NCBI RefSeq assembly: GCF_030817495.1
Contig: NZ_JAUSZK010000001.1
Coordinates: 3,575,001-3,639,000, forward strand
DNA from: Streptomyces sp. V3I7
GTDB lineage: Bacteria > Actinomycetota > Actinomycetes > Streptomycetales > Streptomycetaceae
Length of the DNA: 64,000 bases
Direction: 5' to 3'
This document shows, in pieces, positions 8,864 through 17,943 of this stretch. The translations under genes and the position numbers were made by a program. The stretch's first letter is position 1, and each line of letters begins with the position of its first letter. Under the pieces are notes generated by a model. It was given only the letters and a program-made list of their open reading frames with translations. It ran no database searches and was not told where the DNA came from.

Positions 8864-9199
8864 ATGATTCCCGGTGGCGGCCAGCCCAACATGCAGCAGC
8901 TGCTCCAGCAGGCGCAGAAGATGCAGCAGGATCTCGCGCAGGCCCGTGAGGAACTGGCGAACACGGACGTCGACGGCGAGGCGGGCGGCGGCCTGGTGAA
9001 GGCCACCGTGTCCGGCGTCGGCGACCTCAAGGCGCTGAAGATCGACCCGAAGATCGTGGACCCCGAGGACACCGACACCCTCACCGACCTGATCATCGCG
9101 GCCGTCCACACGGCCAACGAGAACGCGCAGACCCTCCAGGAGCAGAAGCTGGGCCCGCTGGCCCAGGGCCTGGGCGGCGGCTCGGGCCTGCCGTTCTGA
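8864..9199 (+). CDS. YbaB/EbfC-family nucleoid-associated protein
   Basis: 111 residues. ATG 8864 follows AGGAG at seven bases. It has the typical Gln-rich coiled start ([20 protein letters not shown]) and then the YbaB core ([37 protein letters not shown]). The family binds DNA as dimers and is almost always encoded just upstream of recR, as here (94 bp). Length and order are canonical. The precise chromosome-organising role in this host is unknown. Confidence 0.93.
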   Translation: MIPGGGQPNMQQLLQQAQKMQQDLAQAREELANTDVDGEAGGGLVKATVSGVGDLKALKIDPKIVDPEDTDTLTDLIIAAVHTANENAQTLQEQKLGPLAQGLGGGSGLPF

Positions 9200-9292
9200 T
9201 GTTCGCCCCCCGCGGGGCACCCGTGACGCCTTCCTAGGACAGGCGGCGGCCGACTACGGTACGTACCGAAAGACACAAGGAAAGGCACTCCG

Positions 9293-9892
9293 TTGTACGA
9301 AGGCGTGGTCCAGGACCTCATCGACGAGCTGGGGCGACTGCCCGGCGTCGGTCCCAAGAGCGCGCAGCGGATCGCCTTCCATGTCCTTCAGGCCGAGCCG
9401 GCCGACGTACGCCGCCTGGCCCAGGCCCTTCTCGAGGTGAAGGCGAAGGTCCGCTTCTGCGCCACCTGCGGCAACGTGGCACAGGAGGAGCTGTGCGGGG
9501 TGTGCCGGGACGCCCGCCGCGACCCCTCGGTCATCTGCGTGGTCGAGGAGCCCAAGGACGTCGTCGCGATCGAGCGCACCCGCGAGTTCCGGGGCCGCTA
9601 CCACGTGCTCGGCGGGGCGATCAGCCCCATCGAGGGCGTCGGCCCCGACGACCTGCGCATACGGGAGCTGCTGGCCCGGCTGGCCGACGGCACGGTCACC
9701 GAGCTCATCCTGGCCACGGACCCCAATCTCGAAGGCGAGGCGACGGCGACGTACCTCGCCCGCATGATCAAGCCCATGGGTATGAAGGTCACCCGCCTGG
9801 CCAGTGGCCTGCCGGTGGGTGGCGACCTGGAATACGCGGACGAGGTCACCCTCGGCCGGGCCTTCGAGGGGAGACGACTCCTAGATGTCTGA
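9293..9892 (+). CDS. recR: Recombination mediator RecR
   Basis: 199 residues, the family length. The start is TTG at 9293 preceded by AAGGAAAGG. It has a helix-hairpin-helix ([20 protein letters not shown]), a four-cysteine zinc finger ([19 protein letters not shown]), a Toprim domain ([20 protein letters not shown]) and a C-terminal [17 protein letters not shown] segment (here [17 protein letters not shown]). It acts with RecO/RecF to load RecA at gaps. It overlaps the DUF5063 gene downstream by 8 bp. Confidence 0.97.
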   Translation: MYEGVVQDLIDELGRLPGVGPKSAQRIAFHVLQAEPADVRRLAQALLEVKAKVRFCATCGNVAQEELCGVCRDARRDPSVICVVEEPKDVVAIERTREFRGRYHVLGGAISPIEGVGPDDLRIRELLARLADGTVTELILATDPNLEGEATATYLARMIKPMGMKVTRLASGLPVGGDLEYADEVTLGRAFEGRRLLDV

Positions 9893-10544
9893 CGCCACGC
9901 TGCACGCCACGACGCAGAACCCGGACGACTTCGCGGTCCAGATCGCCGACCAGATCGAGAGCTTCCTGGTGGCCGTCACGGAAGTGGCCAGAGGGGACGA
10001 GCCCGGCTCGACGGTGCCCTTCCTCCTGCTGGAGGTCTCCCAGCTCCTGCTGGCCGGCGGCCGCCTGGGCGCGCACGAGGACATCGTCCCCGACGAGCGC
10101 TACGAGCCCGACCTGGGCCCGGAGGCGGACGTCGACGAACTCCGCGAGAACCTGGCCCGCCTGCTGGACCCGGTGGACATCTACTCGGAGGTCTTCGACC
10201 CGTACGAGCCCCGCAAGGCGCCCGTGCCGGCCCGTATCTCCGACGACCTCGCGGACGTCATCACCGACCTGCGCCACGGCATGGCCCACTACCGCGCGGG
10301 CCGCATCACCGAGGCCCTGTGGTGGTGGCAGTTCTCCTACTTCTCCAACTGGGGCTCCACCGCCTCCGCGACCCTGCGCGCCCTGCACTCCATCCTCGCC
10401 CACGTCCGCCTCGACCAGCCCCTGGAGGAACTGGACGGCCTGGACACCGACCAGGACGTGGGCGACGAGGCCCTGGAGGTCGAGGCCGGCCGCGTCATGG
10501 CGGAGGAGATCGCGGGCCCGCTGGGGATGCGCCCGGCGAAGTAA
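9885..10544 (+). CDS. DUF5063-type hypothetical protein
   Basis: 219 residues, starting inside the last codons of recR (8-bp overlap), so probably translationally coupled. It is acidic and mostly helical ([40 protein letters not shown]) with a Trp-rich stretch ([16 protein letters not shown]). It matches the protein I recall as DUF5063, which follows recR in Streptomyces. No catalytic motif is visible; function unknown, with a possible link to recombination by operon position. Confidence 0.85.
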   Translation: MSDATLHATTQNPDDFAVQIADQIESFLVAVTEVARGDEPGSTVPFLLLEVSQLLLAGGRLGAHEDIVPDERYEPDLGPEADVDELRENLARLLDPVDIYSEVFDPYEPRKAPVPARISDDLADVITDLRHGMAHYRAGRITEALWWWQFSYFSNWGSTASATLRALHSILAHVRLDQPLEELDGLDTDQDVGDEALEVEAGRVMAEEIAGPLGMRPAK

Positions 10545-10561
10545 CCCGTTTCGGTCACATC

Positions 10562-10604
10562 GAGCCCCTCATCTGTCTACGCTCAGTAGCGGACGAGGGG
10601 CTTC
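10562..10604 (+). terminator. Terminator after the ybaB-recR-DUF5063 operon
   Basis: GAGCCCCTC at 10562 and GAGGGGCTTC ending at 10604 pair around an imperfect inner stem. It lies just after the DUF5063 stop and before the XRE gene. Confidence 0.75.
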
Positions 10605-10640
10605 GTTGTGTGCGGTGCGGTGCGGTCGGAGGTGGCTGCC

Positions 10641-11450
10641 ATGTCGGTCGACTACAACAACCAGCGCCCAGTGGCGTGGCGTTACGGCGGCGACCAGCTC
10701 AAACGCTGGCGCACGAGGGCGGACGTCAGCCGGGAGAAGCTCGCGTCCGAGGCCAACTACTCCCCGGAGACGATCGCGTCGATGGAGCGCGGGGTGCGCA
10801 GGCCGACCTCGCGCGTGCTCGACGTGGCGGACGAACTGTGCGGGGCGCAGGGGATGTTGAGTGCGGCGAAGGAGTACTTGAACCGGGAGCGGTTCCCGGC
10901 GCGGGCGCAGGACTTCATGGAGCGGGAGAAGGAGGCGATCTGCCTCTGGTCGTACGAAGTCACGTACATTCCGGGGTTGTTGCAGACGCCGGGGTACGCG
11001 CGAGCCCTCATCGACAATCACGTTCCGCCTCTGGACGATGAAACGGTGGAGGAGCGGATCACGGCTCGGATGGAGCGGCAGGCTCTCCTCACGGACCGCA
11101 AGCCGCCGGTGGGGCTGAGCTTCGTTCTCTATGAGGCGGTGTTGCGCAGCCCTCAGGTGGATGACGAACAACTGCACCGCCTGCTGGAAGCGTCCCGCCC
11201 GAGAAACGTCGTCGTGCAAGTACTGCCGTTCGAACGGGCCATTCCTGCCGCGCTCATGGGGCCCATGGTGTTGCTGGAGACCCGCGACCATGAGCGAATC
11301 GCCTTCACGGAAGGCGCGTTCCACGGCGAGCTTTCGGCCGATCCAGGTGTTGTCAGCCGTGTGACGGAGCAGCTAAGCATGATCCGTACCCAGGCGCTCA
11401 GCCCCGCTGAGTCGGCCGGTTTCATCGAGCGGATGGTGGATCAGTCGTGA
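10641..11450 (+). CDS. XRE-family regulator with DUF5753-type ligand domain
   Basis: 269 residues; ATG 10641 with GGAGGTGG upstream. Residues ~12-65 are an HTH_31/XRE domain (LKRWRTRADVSREKLASEAN, YSPETIASMERGVRRP). Residues ~90-265 match the C-terminal DUF5753 sensor domain (YEVTYIPGLLQTPGYARALI, ERITARMERQALL, FVLYEAVLR, RNVVVQVLPF). Such regulators pair with a small DUF397 protein encoded immediately downstream (here a GTGA overlap), forming the actinobacterial regulator/partner units related to those controlling development and antibiotic genes. The ligand is unknown. Confidence 0.93.
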   Translation: MSVDYNNQRPVAWRYGGDQLKRWRTRADVSREKLASEANYSPETIASMERGVRRPTSRVLDVADELCGAQGMLSAAKEYLNRERFPARAQDFMEREKEAICLWSYEVTYIPGLLQTPGYARALIDNHVPPLDDETVEERITARMERQALLTDRKPPVGLSFVLYEAVLRSPQVDDEQLHRLLEASRPRNVVVQVLPFERAIPAALMGPMVLLETRDHERIAFTEGAFHGELSADPGVVSRVTEQLSMIRTQALSPAESAGFIERMVDQS

Positions 11451-11689
11451 GTGACCAGCGGAAGTGGTTCAAGTCGAGCTACAGCGACGACGAAGGCGGC
11501 AACTGCGTCGAGGTCGCCCTGTCGTGGTTCAAGTCGAGCTATAGCAACTCCGAAGGCGGCAACTGCGTCGAGGTCGCCCTCTCCGCCGCCGTCCACGTCC
11601 GCGACTCCAAGGCCCCCGCGGGCCCCGAACTCCACATCCCCGCCCCCGCCTGGTCGGCGTTCATCGCCGCAGTTCAGCCCGAGGCTTGA
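11447..11689 (+). CDS. DUF397 protein with internal 20-residue duplication
   Basis: 80 residues; the GTG start overlaps the XRE stop (GTGA). DUF397 proteins are usually ~60-65 residues and act with their XRE partner. Here the hallmark WFKSSYSxxEGGNCVEVALS occurs twice in tandem (codons ~6-25 and ~26-45), followed by the normal VHVRDSK...WSAFIAAV end. The DNA duplication is exactly 60 bp with few substitutions, so it is recent and in frame. It may change partner stoichiometry or be neutral. Confidence 0.9.
   Translation: MSDQRKWFKSSYSDDEGGNCVEVALSWFKSSYSNSEGGNCVEVALSAAVHVRDSKAPAGPELHIPAPAWSAFIAAVQPEA
11464..11583 (+). repeat. Two 60-bp tandem repeats inside the DUF397 gene
   Basis: The sequence beginning GTGGTTCAAGTCGAGCTA recurs exactly 60 bp later. 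The copies differ mainly in the SDD/SNS codons and keep the CGAAGGCGGCAACTGCGTCG block intact. Confidence 0.9.
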
Positions 11690-11699
11690 GCCTCGGGCT
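11676..11699 (+). terminator. Terminator overlapping the DUF397 stop codon
   Basis: AGCCCGAGGCT and AGCCTCGGGCT form an 11-bp perfect stem with the TGA stop in the loop region, so coding and termination signals overlap. Confidence 0.8.
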
Positions 11700-11916
11700 T
11701 CGAGCTCTTCCATGGGTTTCCGGGCTGGGTGAAAACCAACCCAACCAACCAAGCTTGTAGGTGAGTTGAAGCCGCCTACCTCGAAAGTGTGACTTTCTGT
11801 GATCGGCTTGCGCTGGAGAGTAAAGCCGCTCTAGGTTCGCGGCAATAGATCGGCCCCGGTCGGTGCGCCAACACCGGCTCCGGGGCCTAGACCTACGGAT
11901 CGAATGAGAGTCGATC

Positions 11917-12963
11917 GTGGCTTGCACTCACCCTAGCCCCGCCCTGCCGTCCCCGCAGCACCCCATGGCCAAATCGGGCTACGGCAAACGCTCCGCCGGT
12001 GACGAAAACCCGCACGGCGACCCGGACTTCGCACATCTGAGCCCCCGTGACCGCGAGATCGCCGTCTTCGTCGACCACCTCGACGACGGTCACGCGATGG
12101 GCTACAAGGCGATCGCCGCCGTACATCCCCGTTACGGCCAGCAGGCCGTGCGCACGTCGCTGAAGCGCGTCACCGCGGCCGGCCACCTGCGGCACATCCG
12201 CGAGCACCTCACCGTCGAGGACAACTCGATGCGCTGGGTCACGCGGACGTACTGGTCACGTACGCCCAGGTCGCCGGAGTGGTGGGCGGAGTTCGTGCGC
12301 GAGCGCAAGGGCCTGGACGTCACCGACCAGTACGAGTCGGGGCTGGCGCGGGCCGAGGAGGCGGCCGCCGAAGCCGCTCCGGCCGAATCCGCCCCGGCCG
12401 CACCCGACCAGCAGCCCTCCGAGGAGCCCTCGGACGAGCCCGGCGCCGCCTACCGCACCCTCGCCGACCTGCGTGACGCCGACCCACGCATGTCCCTGTC
12501 CGCGGCGGACTGCCGTTCCCTCGAATCCCTCGCCGCGCAGTGGCTGGCCCTCGGCGCGACGCCGCAGGAGATCACCAAGGCCCTGACCGACGGGCTTCCG
12601 CCCGCGGTCACCAACCCGGGCGGACTCGCCCGCAAGCGACTGGAGGACAAGATGCCCCCGACGAAGGCGAAGATCCGGCAGAAGGCCGGCCGCCGTGCCC
12701 GTGTCAGCCGCGTGATCATGGCCTGCGTCACCTGCGACGCGGACGAGCGGACGGCGGAGATCATCGAGGGGATCTGCCGCGAGTGCCATGCCGAGATCGA
12801 GGCGGAGGAGGCGGAGGAGGCATGCGGTCCGCCGCCCGGGTACGTCCCCGAGACGTTCCTGCGCGACCCGGCCGACGACACCGGCGTGGTCGACGTGACC
12901 CACTGGGCGGCCGAGGTGCGCAGGGTGGCCGGGATGCGACCCAGGGCCGGGAGGGTCGTATGA
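11917..12963 (+). CDS. Winged-helix-like regulator with zinc-ribbon-like C-terminus
   Basis: 348 residues from GTG 11917 (weak GAGAG upstream); ATG 11965 (MAKSGYGKRSAGDENPHGDP) is an alternative. Residues ~45-115 (LSPRDREIAVFVDHLDDGHA, YGQQAVRTSLKRVTAAGHLR) look like a winged helix of MarR type. An Ala/Pro/Glu linker follows. A second conserved helical region lies at ~185-260 (LSAADCRSLESLAAQWLALG). The end carries CVTCDADE...CRECHAE, a CxxC...CxxC pair that could bind zinc. Its stop overlaps an in-frame ATG of the Uma2 gene. Regulatory role inferred. Confidence 0.75.
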   Translation: MACTHPSPALPSPQHPMAKSGYGKRSAGDENPHGDPDFAHLSPRDREIAVFVDHLDDGHAMGYKAIAAVHPRYGQQAVRTSLKRVTAAGHLRHIREHLTVEDNSMRWVTRTYWSRTPRSPEWWAEFVRERKGLDVTDQYESGLARAEEAAAEAAPAESAPAAPDQQPSEEPSDEPGAAYRTLADLRDADPRMSLSAADCRSLESLAAQWLALGATPQEITKALTDGLPPAVTNPGGLARKRLEDKMPPTKAKIRQKAGRRARVSRVIMACVTCDADERTAEIIEGICRECHAEIEAEEAEEACGPPPGYVPETFLRDPADDTGVVDVTHWAAEVRRVAGMRPRAGRVV

Positions 12964-13013
12964 GCGTGCAGGAGGCGCCGGTCGGGGCACCATGGAGTCG
13001 AGGAGGCGACGCC

Positions 13014-13592
13014 ATGACCCCCAGGACCGAGAACCAGCCGCAGATGTCCGTCGAGGACTTCGAGGAACTGGAACGCCATGCCCCGGAGACCGTGTGGCTG
13101 GAGTTCATCAACGGGAAGGTCGTGGTCAAGCCCATGCCGGACGGCAATCACAGTGAGATCGTCGCCTGGCTTCAGAAATACTGCATGCAGCACCGCCCCG
13201 ATGTGTGGCTGCATGCAGAACGGGGCCTCAAAACGGAGCGCTACCGGAAGGGGCGCGCACGCGCGGATGGCGTTCTTGTGCCCTGGGGGGCTCTCAAGGG
13301 GCACGGTGAGTGGTCAGACACCGACAAAGCTCTGATGGCCGTAGAGGTCACCTCTTGGGATACCGACGCAGCTCAGCGTGATCGCGTTGACAAGCCCGAT
13401 GGGTATGCGGCTGCCGGCATTCCCGTCTACGTCCTCGTCGACCGAGTTGACTGCACTGTCACCGTCTTCAGCCATCCCGAGGGTGGTCGGTATCGCCAAC
13501 AGGTGAACAAGCCGTTCGGTGCCGCCTTGGAGATTCCGGACCCCGTCAACATCACCCTCGACACCGAACCCCTCAAGGAGTTCGTCGACTGA
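13014..13592 (+). CDS. Uma2-family putative endonuclease (DUF820)
   Basis: 192 residues from ATG 13014, which has GAGGAGG eight bases upstream; ATG 12960, overlapping the previous stop, is a weaker alternative. It has the Uma2 PD-(D/E)xK-like core: LEFINGKVVVKPMPDGNHSE, RARADGVLVP (acidic strand residue), LMAVEVTSWDT (Glu of the ExK-like strand), then YAAAGIPVYVLVDR. Uma2 proteins are numerous in Streptomyces and cyanobacteria; their substrate is not established. Coupling to an upstream DNA-binding protein is the only local clue. Confidence 0.88.
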   Translation: MTPRTENQPQMSVEDFEELERHAPETVWLEFINGKVVVKPMPDGNHSEIVAWLQKYCMQHRPDVWLHAERGLKTERYRKGRARADGVLVPWGALKGHGEWSDTDKALMAVEVTSWDTDAAQRDRVDKPDGYAAAGIPVYVLVDRVDCTVTVFSHPEGGRYRQQVNKPFGAALEIPDPVNITLDTEPLKEFVD

Positions 13593-13597
13593 CCGCC

Positions 13598-14314
13598 TCA
13601 CAGCCCCCAAAGCCCCTTGCCCAGCGTGGTCACCCCGCCCGTCAGCGCGAGCGCCAGCACCAGCAGGCGCGCGCGTTTCTCGGAGACGCGGCCGGCGACG
13701 GCCCGGCCGATCGCCGCGCCCGTCACCAGGGCGGCGGCCACCGCCGTCCAGTGGCCGGCGGTGAGATGGGGCAGGCCGTTCGCCGTGATCGACAGGATGT
13801 TGACGACCACGCTGTAGAACTGGGCGTTGGGCACGAACTCCCGTACCGTCCAGCCCGCGTTGACCGCGTACAGGGACACCGGCGGGCCGCCCACGCCCGC
13901 CGCCGCGTTCATGAAGCCGCCGAGCGCCCCGGCGGTCACCGCGCCGCCGCGGCCACGCAGCGCCGGGACCTGGGCGCCGTACATGACCAGCAGCACGCTC
14001 ACCGTCACCAGCGCGCCCATCACCGACAGCAGCAGGGGCTCGGGGAGCCGGCGCGTCATCCAGGAGCCGGCCGGGACCGTGCACGCCGCCGCCGCGCACA
14101 GCGGCACCATCGCGCCGGGCCGCACCTGCCGCCAGCCGCTCGCCAGTCCCACCGCGCTGATCGCCCCGCCCGCGCAGTTGGCGAGCACGACCCCGTCGGC
14201 CGGGCCGAGCACGAGGATCAGCGCCGGCACGGCGACCAGGGCGAAGCCCATCCCGGTGAGCCACTGCACGCTCGCGCCGAGGAGCACCGCCCCGGCCAGG
14301 AACATCTCCGTCAT
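13598..14314 (-). CDS. TauE/SafE-family sulfite/anion exporter
   Basis: 238 residues; ATG 14314 with GAGG six bases upstream. It has about seven or eight hydrophobic segments and both TauE signature repeats (GMGFALVAVPALILVLGPAD near the N-terminus, and GALGGFMNAAAGVGGPPVSL after the midpoint). The family moves sulfite, sulfoacetate or other small organic anions across the plasma membrane. It converges with the Uma2 gene and is divergent from ask. Substrate unknown. Confidence 0.88.
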   Translation of the reverse strand: MTEMFLAGAVLLGASVQWLTGMGFALVAVPALILVLGPADGVVLANCAGGAISAVGLASGWRQVRPGAMVPLCAAAACTVPAGSWMTRRLPEPLLLSVMGALVTVSVLLVMYGAQVPALRGRGGAVTAGALGGFMNAAAGVGGPPVSLYAVNAGWTVREFVPNAQFYSVVVNILSITANGLPHLTAGHWTAVAAALVTGAAIGRAVAGRVSEKRARLLVLALALTGGVTTLGKGLWGL

Positions 14315-14412
14315 GGCATCCCTCGTGGCACCGGCAGAATGATTGAAAATTAATGCACAGCCATCACTCGCGTGACAGTGGGCAGGGAGTACGACGACGG
14401 CAGCGGACGGAC

Positions 14413-14443
14413 ATCTCACCATGCGGTACCGCAGAGGTGAGAT
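14413..14443. promoter_or_regulatory. Inverted repeat in the ask upstream region
   Basis: ATCTCACC (14413-14420) pairs with GGTGAGAT (14436-14443) around the 8-bp palindrome CGGTACCG (14424-14431), 83 bp before ask. It could be an operator or a leader hairpin. It is equally a candidate for the divergent TauE gene. Confidence 0.45.
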
Positions 14444-14525
14444 TCCGCCGCTCGATAGACTGAGCCGACCCGTAGTACACCGTCGTATGTGCGGGTGACG
14501 AACACGGACTGAGCGAGGAGCGCAC

Positions 14526-15818
14526 GTGGGCCTTGTCGTGCAGAAGTACGGAGGCTCCTCCGTAGCCGATGCCGAGGGCATCAAGCGCGTCGCCAAGCGG
14601 ATCGTGGAAGCGAAGAAGAACGGCAACCAGGTGGTTGTCGTCGTTTCCGCGATGGGCGACACGACGGACGAGTTGATCGATCTCGCCGCGCAGGTATCCC
14701 CGATGCCTGCCGGGCGTGAGTTCGACATGCTGCTGACCGCCGGGGAGCGGATCTCCATGGCCCTGCTGGCCATGGCGATCAAAAACCTGGGCCACGAGGC
14801 CCAGTCGTTCACCGGCAGCCAGGCGGGTGTCATCACGGACTCGGTCCACAACAAAGCCCGGATCATCGACGTCACGCCGGGCCGGATCCGTACCGCGCTG
14901 GACGAGGGCAACATCGCCATCGTCGCCGGTTTCCAGGGTGTCAGCCAGGACAAGAAGGACATCACCACGCTCGGCCGCGGCGGGTCCGACACCACGGCCG
15001 TGGCGCTCGCCGCCGCGCTCGACGCCGAGGTCTGCGAGATCTACACCGACGTCGACGGCGTGTTCACCGCCGACCCGCGGGTGGTGAAGAAGGCGAAGAA
15101 GATCGACTGGATCTCCTTCGAGGACATGCTGGAGCTCGCGGCCTCCGGCTCCAAGGTGCTGCTCCACCGCTGTGTGGAGTACGCCCGCCGCTACAACATC
15201 CCGATCCACGTCCGCTCCTCCTTCAGCGGGCTCAGGGGCACGTGGGTCAGCAACGAGCCAGTCGTTCACACGACACAGCAGCAAGGGGAACAGAAGGTGG
15301 AGCAGGCCATCATCTCCGGTGTCGCGCACGACACCTCCGAGGCCAAGATCACGGTCGTCGGCGTGCCGGACAAGCCGGGCGAGGCCGCCGCGATCTTCCG
15401 TACCATCGCCGACGCCGAGATCAACCTCGACATGGTCGTGCAGAACGTGTCCGCCGCCTCCACCGGCCTGACGGACATCTCCTTCACCCTCCCGAAGACG
15501 GAGGGCCGCAAGGCCATCGACGCCCTGGAGAAGAACAAGGGCGGCATCGGCTTCGAGTCGCTGCGCTACGACGACCAGATCGGCAAGATCTCCCTCGTCG
15601 GCGCCGGCATGAAGACCAACCCGGGCGTCACCGCCGCGTTCTTCGAGGCGCTGTCCGACGCGGGCGTGAACATCGAGCTGATCTCCACCTCGGAGATCCG
15701 CATCTCGGTCGTCACGCGCGCCGACGACGTGAAGGAGGCCGTCTGCGCCGTGCACACGGCCTTCGGTCTCGACTCCGACACCGACGAGGCCGTCGTCTAC
15801 GGAGGCACCGGCCGCTGA
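14526..15818 (+). CDS. ask: Aspartokinase (alpha subunit / full-length product)
   Basis: 430 residues; GTG 14526 with GAGGAG upstream. It phosphorylates aspartate, the first step to lysine/DAP, methionine, threonine and isoleucine. The kinase domain begins [19 protein letters not shown] and includes [20 protein letters not shown] and the [15 protein letters not shown] segment. Two ACT domains follow from ~265 ([40 protein letters not shown]), where lysine/threonine feedback binds. asd follows with a TGATG overlap. As in corynebacteria, an internal start yields a separate beta subunit. Confidence 0.97.
   Translation: MGLVVQKYGGSSVADAEGIKRVAKRIVEAKKNGNQVVVVVSAMGDTTDELIDLAAQVSPMPAGREFDMLLTAGERISMALLAMAIKNLGHEAQSFTGSQAGVITDSVHNKARIIDVTPGRIRTALDEGNIAIVAGFQGVSQDKKDITTLGRGGSDTTAVALAAALDAEVCEIYTDVDGVFTADPRVVKKAKKIDWISFEDMLELAASGSKVLLHRCVEYARRYNIPIHVRSSFSGLRGTWVSNEPVVHTTQQQGEQKVEQAIISGVAHDTSEAKITVVGVPDKPGEAAAIFRTIADAEINLDMVVQNVSAASTGLTDISFTLPKTEGRKAIDALEKNKGGIGFESLRYDDQIGKISLVGAGMKTNPGVTAAFFEALSDAGVNIELISTSEIRISVVTRADDVKEAVCAVHTAFGLDSDTDEAVVYGGTGR
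15297..15818 (+). CDS. Aspartokinase beta subunit from internal GTG start
   Basis: An in-frame GTG at 15297 (codon 258 of ask) is preceded by GGGGA at normal spacing and would give a 173-residue protein ([20 protein letters not shown]...) consisting of the two ACT domains. This matches the known arrangement of alpha2-beta2 actinobacterial aspartokinases, where the beta subunit is translated from within ask in the same frame. Its production here is inferred from the RBS and the family precedent. Confidence 0.7.
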   Translation: MEQAIISGVAHDTSEAKITVVGVPDKPGEAAAIFRTIADAEINLDMVVQNVSAASTGLTDISFTLPKTEGRKAIDALEKNKGGIGFESLRYDDQIGKISLVGAGMKTNPGVTAAFFEALSDAGVNIELISTSEIRISVVTRADDVKEAVCAVHTAFGLDSDTDEAVVYGGTGR

Positions 15819-16885
15819 TGGACCGGACCGTGCCGACCGGCCGTCCGACGCTGGCAGTCGTGGGGGCGACCGGCGCCGTCGGCACGGTCATGCTCCAGAT
15901 CCTGTCCCAGCGCGCGGACGTCTGGGGCGAGATCCGCCTGATCGCCTCCCCGCGCTCGGCCGGCCGCAAGCTGGCCGTGCGCGGCGAGGAGGTCGAGGTC
16001 GTGGCCCTGTCCGAGGAGGTCTTCGACGGGGTCGACGTCGCCATGTTCGACGTCCCCGACGAGGTCTCCGCGCACTGGGCGCCGCTGGCCGCCGCCAAGG
16101 GCGTCGTCGTGGTCGACAACTCCGGCGCCTTCCGGATGGACCCCGAGGTGCCCCTGGTGGTGCCCGAGGTCAACCCGCACACCGCCCGGGTGCGGCCGCG
16201 CGGGATCATCGCCAACCCCAACTGCACGACCCTGTCGATGATCGTCGCCCTGGGCGCGCTGCACGCCGAGTTCGGGCTGCGCGAGCTGGTGGTGTCGTCG
16301 TACCAGGCGGTGAGCGGGGCGGGCCGGGCCGGCGTCGAGACGCTGCGGGACCAGCTGTCCCTGGTCGCCGGTACGGAGCTGGGCAGCACCCCCGGTGACG
16401 TACGCCGTGTCGTGGGCGAGCGGACGGGGCCGTTCCCGGAGCCGGTCGCGCTGAACGTCGTACCGTGGGCCGGGTCGCTGCGAGAGGACGGCTGGTCGTC
16501 GGAGGAGATGAAGGTGCGGGACGAGTCCCGCAAGATCCTCGGACTGCCCGCTCTTCCGGTCGCCGTGACCTGCGTGCGCGTCCCGGTGGTCACCACGCAC
16601 TCCCTGACCGTCCACGCCCGCTTCCAGGGCGAGGTCACCGTCGACGGCGCCCGCGAGATCCTCGCCACCGCACCGGGTGTCGTCCTGTTCGACGATCCGG
16701 CCGCAGGCGAGTTCCCGACCCCCGCCGACGTCGTGGGCACCGACCCCACCTGGGTCGGCCGGGTACGGCGGGCGCTCGACGATCCCACCGCGCTCGAACT
16801 CTTCGTCTGCGGCGACAATCTCCGCAAGGGAGCCGCGCTCAACACCGCGCAGATCGCCGAGCTGGTGGCGGCGGAGTTGTCGTAG
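15818..16885 (+). CDS. asd: Aspartate-semialdehyde dehydrogenase
   Basis: 355 residues; ATG 15818 overlaps the ask stop (TGATG). It reduces aspartyl phosphate with NADPH. It has the N-terminal nucleotide loop [25 protein letters not shown], the catalytic cysteine in [16 protein letters not shown] (~residue 135), [15 protein letters not shown], and a C-terminal segment [16 protein letters not shown] with the active-site His. Together with ask it forms the classical operon at the aspartate branch point. Confidence 0.97.
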   Translation: MDRTVPTGRPTLAVVGATGAVGTVMLQILSQRADVWGEIRLIASPRSAGRKLAVRGEEVEVVALSEEVFDGVDVAMFDVPDEVSAHWAPLAAAKGVVVVDNSGAFRMDPEVPLVVPEVNPHTARVRPRGIIANPNCTTLSMIVALGALHAEFGLRELVVSSYQAVSGAGRAGVETLRDQLSLVAGTELGSTPGDVRRVVGERTGPFPEPVALNVVPWAGSLREDGWSSEEMKVRDESRKILGLPALPVAVTCVRVPVVTTHSLTVHARFQGEVTVDGAREILATAPGVVLFDDPAAGEFPTPADVVGTDPTWVGRVRRALDDPTALELFVCGDNLRKGAALNTAQIAELVAAELS

Positions 16886-17241
16886 CTTCCCGGCCGCACG
16901 AAAAAAGGCGCGGCCGACCACCGATTCGTTTGTAGGATCTGTTGAGCAACTGTGGTCAGACGCCTGTCCGGACCACTTGATCAGGGCCCCCTCGGCATCC
17001 GAAGATTTCCTCCCCGTTCTCCGCAACCGCGCGGAGGGCGGGGCGCGTCTTTGCGGTCGTCCTCCGGGGGCGTGGGGGCGCCTTTTCATATGGGACATAA
17101 AGGAAGAGCTGGGCGCATGACGGCATATGAGGCACTGTCAGTGGTGCCGCCGGACGTGGAAACCCTTCCGGCGACGAGATCTGGCGCAAATTCGATGCCC
17201 GGCGCGTACAACCCCATCGGGGATGAACGTGTCCAACTGGC
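16886..17241 (+). other. 356-bp gap before the sigma factor gene
   Basis: No convincing gene. It begins with an A-run just after asd and contains GC-rich segments capable of weak hairpins (around 17020-17085). A possible small ORF starts at ATG 17117 (GGAAGAG upstream; MTAYEALSVVPPDVETLP...) and runs to 17377 in a different frame from the sigma gene. Its codon use is mixed, so I do not call it. The sigma-factor promoter must lie here. Confidence 0.4.
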
Positions 17242-17943
17242 GTGGCAGAGGTACTCGAACTATCCCCCGCGCTCTTCGAGCAGGGGATACTCCCGGCGAC
17301 CCGCGGCGCGGCCCTTCGGCCGCCCCGTGCGGCGCTCCGTCCCCGTACACCCGGGGCTTCCGGCGGCATGCCGGTGATCGCCCCCATGCCCGCAGCGCGG
17401 CCGGCCCGCATCCCCAGCCAGCGTGACGGCGCCGAGGAGACCACGGCGGCCGGTACGACCGTCGACCATCTCACCGAGACCTACCGCGCGCACTACCGCT
17501 CGCTGCTCGGTCTCGCCGCGCTCCTCCTCGACGACACCGCCTCCTGCGAGGACGTCGTCCAGGAGGCGTTCATCCGGGTGCACTCGGCGCGCAAACGCGT
17601 CCGCGATCCGGAGAAGACCCTCGCCTATCTGCGGCAGACGGTCGTCAACCTCTCGCGTTCGACGCTGCGCCGCCGCATCCTCGGCCTGAAGCTGCTCGCC
17701 AAGCCGATGCCGGACGCGGCGAGCGCGGAGGAGGGGGCGTACGACCAGCTGGAGCGGCGCGACCTCATCCAGGCGATGAAGGGTCTGCAGCGCCGCCAGC
17801 GCGAGGTCCTGGTCCTGCGTTACTTCGCGGACATGACCGAGGCGCAGGTCGCCGAGACGCTCGGGATATCGCTCGGTTCGGTGAAGGCGTACGGTTCACG
17901 CGGCATCGCGGCCCTGCGGCTGGCGATGGGAGCGACCGCATGA
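17242..17943 (+). CDS. ECF-type RNA polymerase sigma factor
   Basis: 233 residues from GTG 17242; ATG 17368 (MPVIAPMPAARP) is the other plausible start because the first 42 residues are low-complexity. Region 2 is at ~74-145 (DHLTETYRAHYRSLLGLAAL, SCEDVVQEAFIRVHSARKRV). Region 4 is at ~182-232 (LQRRQREVLVLRYFADMTEA, QVAETLGISLGSVKAYGSRG). No region 3 or 1 is present, as in ECF/SigE-like factors. It overlaps the next gene by four bases (ATGA); that gene encodes a membrane protein, the usual place for an anti-sigma factor. Confidence 0.9.
   Translation: MAEVLELSPALFEQGILPATRGAALRPPRAALRPRTPGASGGMPVIAPMPAARPARIPSQRDGAEETTAAGTTVDHLTETYRAHYRSLLGLAALLLDDTASCEDVVQEAFIRVHSARKRVRDPEKTLAYLRQTVVNLSRSTLRRRILGLKLLAKPMPDAASAEEGAYDQLERRDLIQAMKGLQRRQREVLVLRYFADMTEAQVAETLGISLGSVKAYGSRGIAALRLAMGATA

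Noticed and set aside
17117..17377. Small ORF with GGAAGAG ribosome site overlapping the sigma gene
   Set aside because: Codon bias is mixed, the C-terminal part is a shadow of the sigma frame, and no family is recognised.
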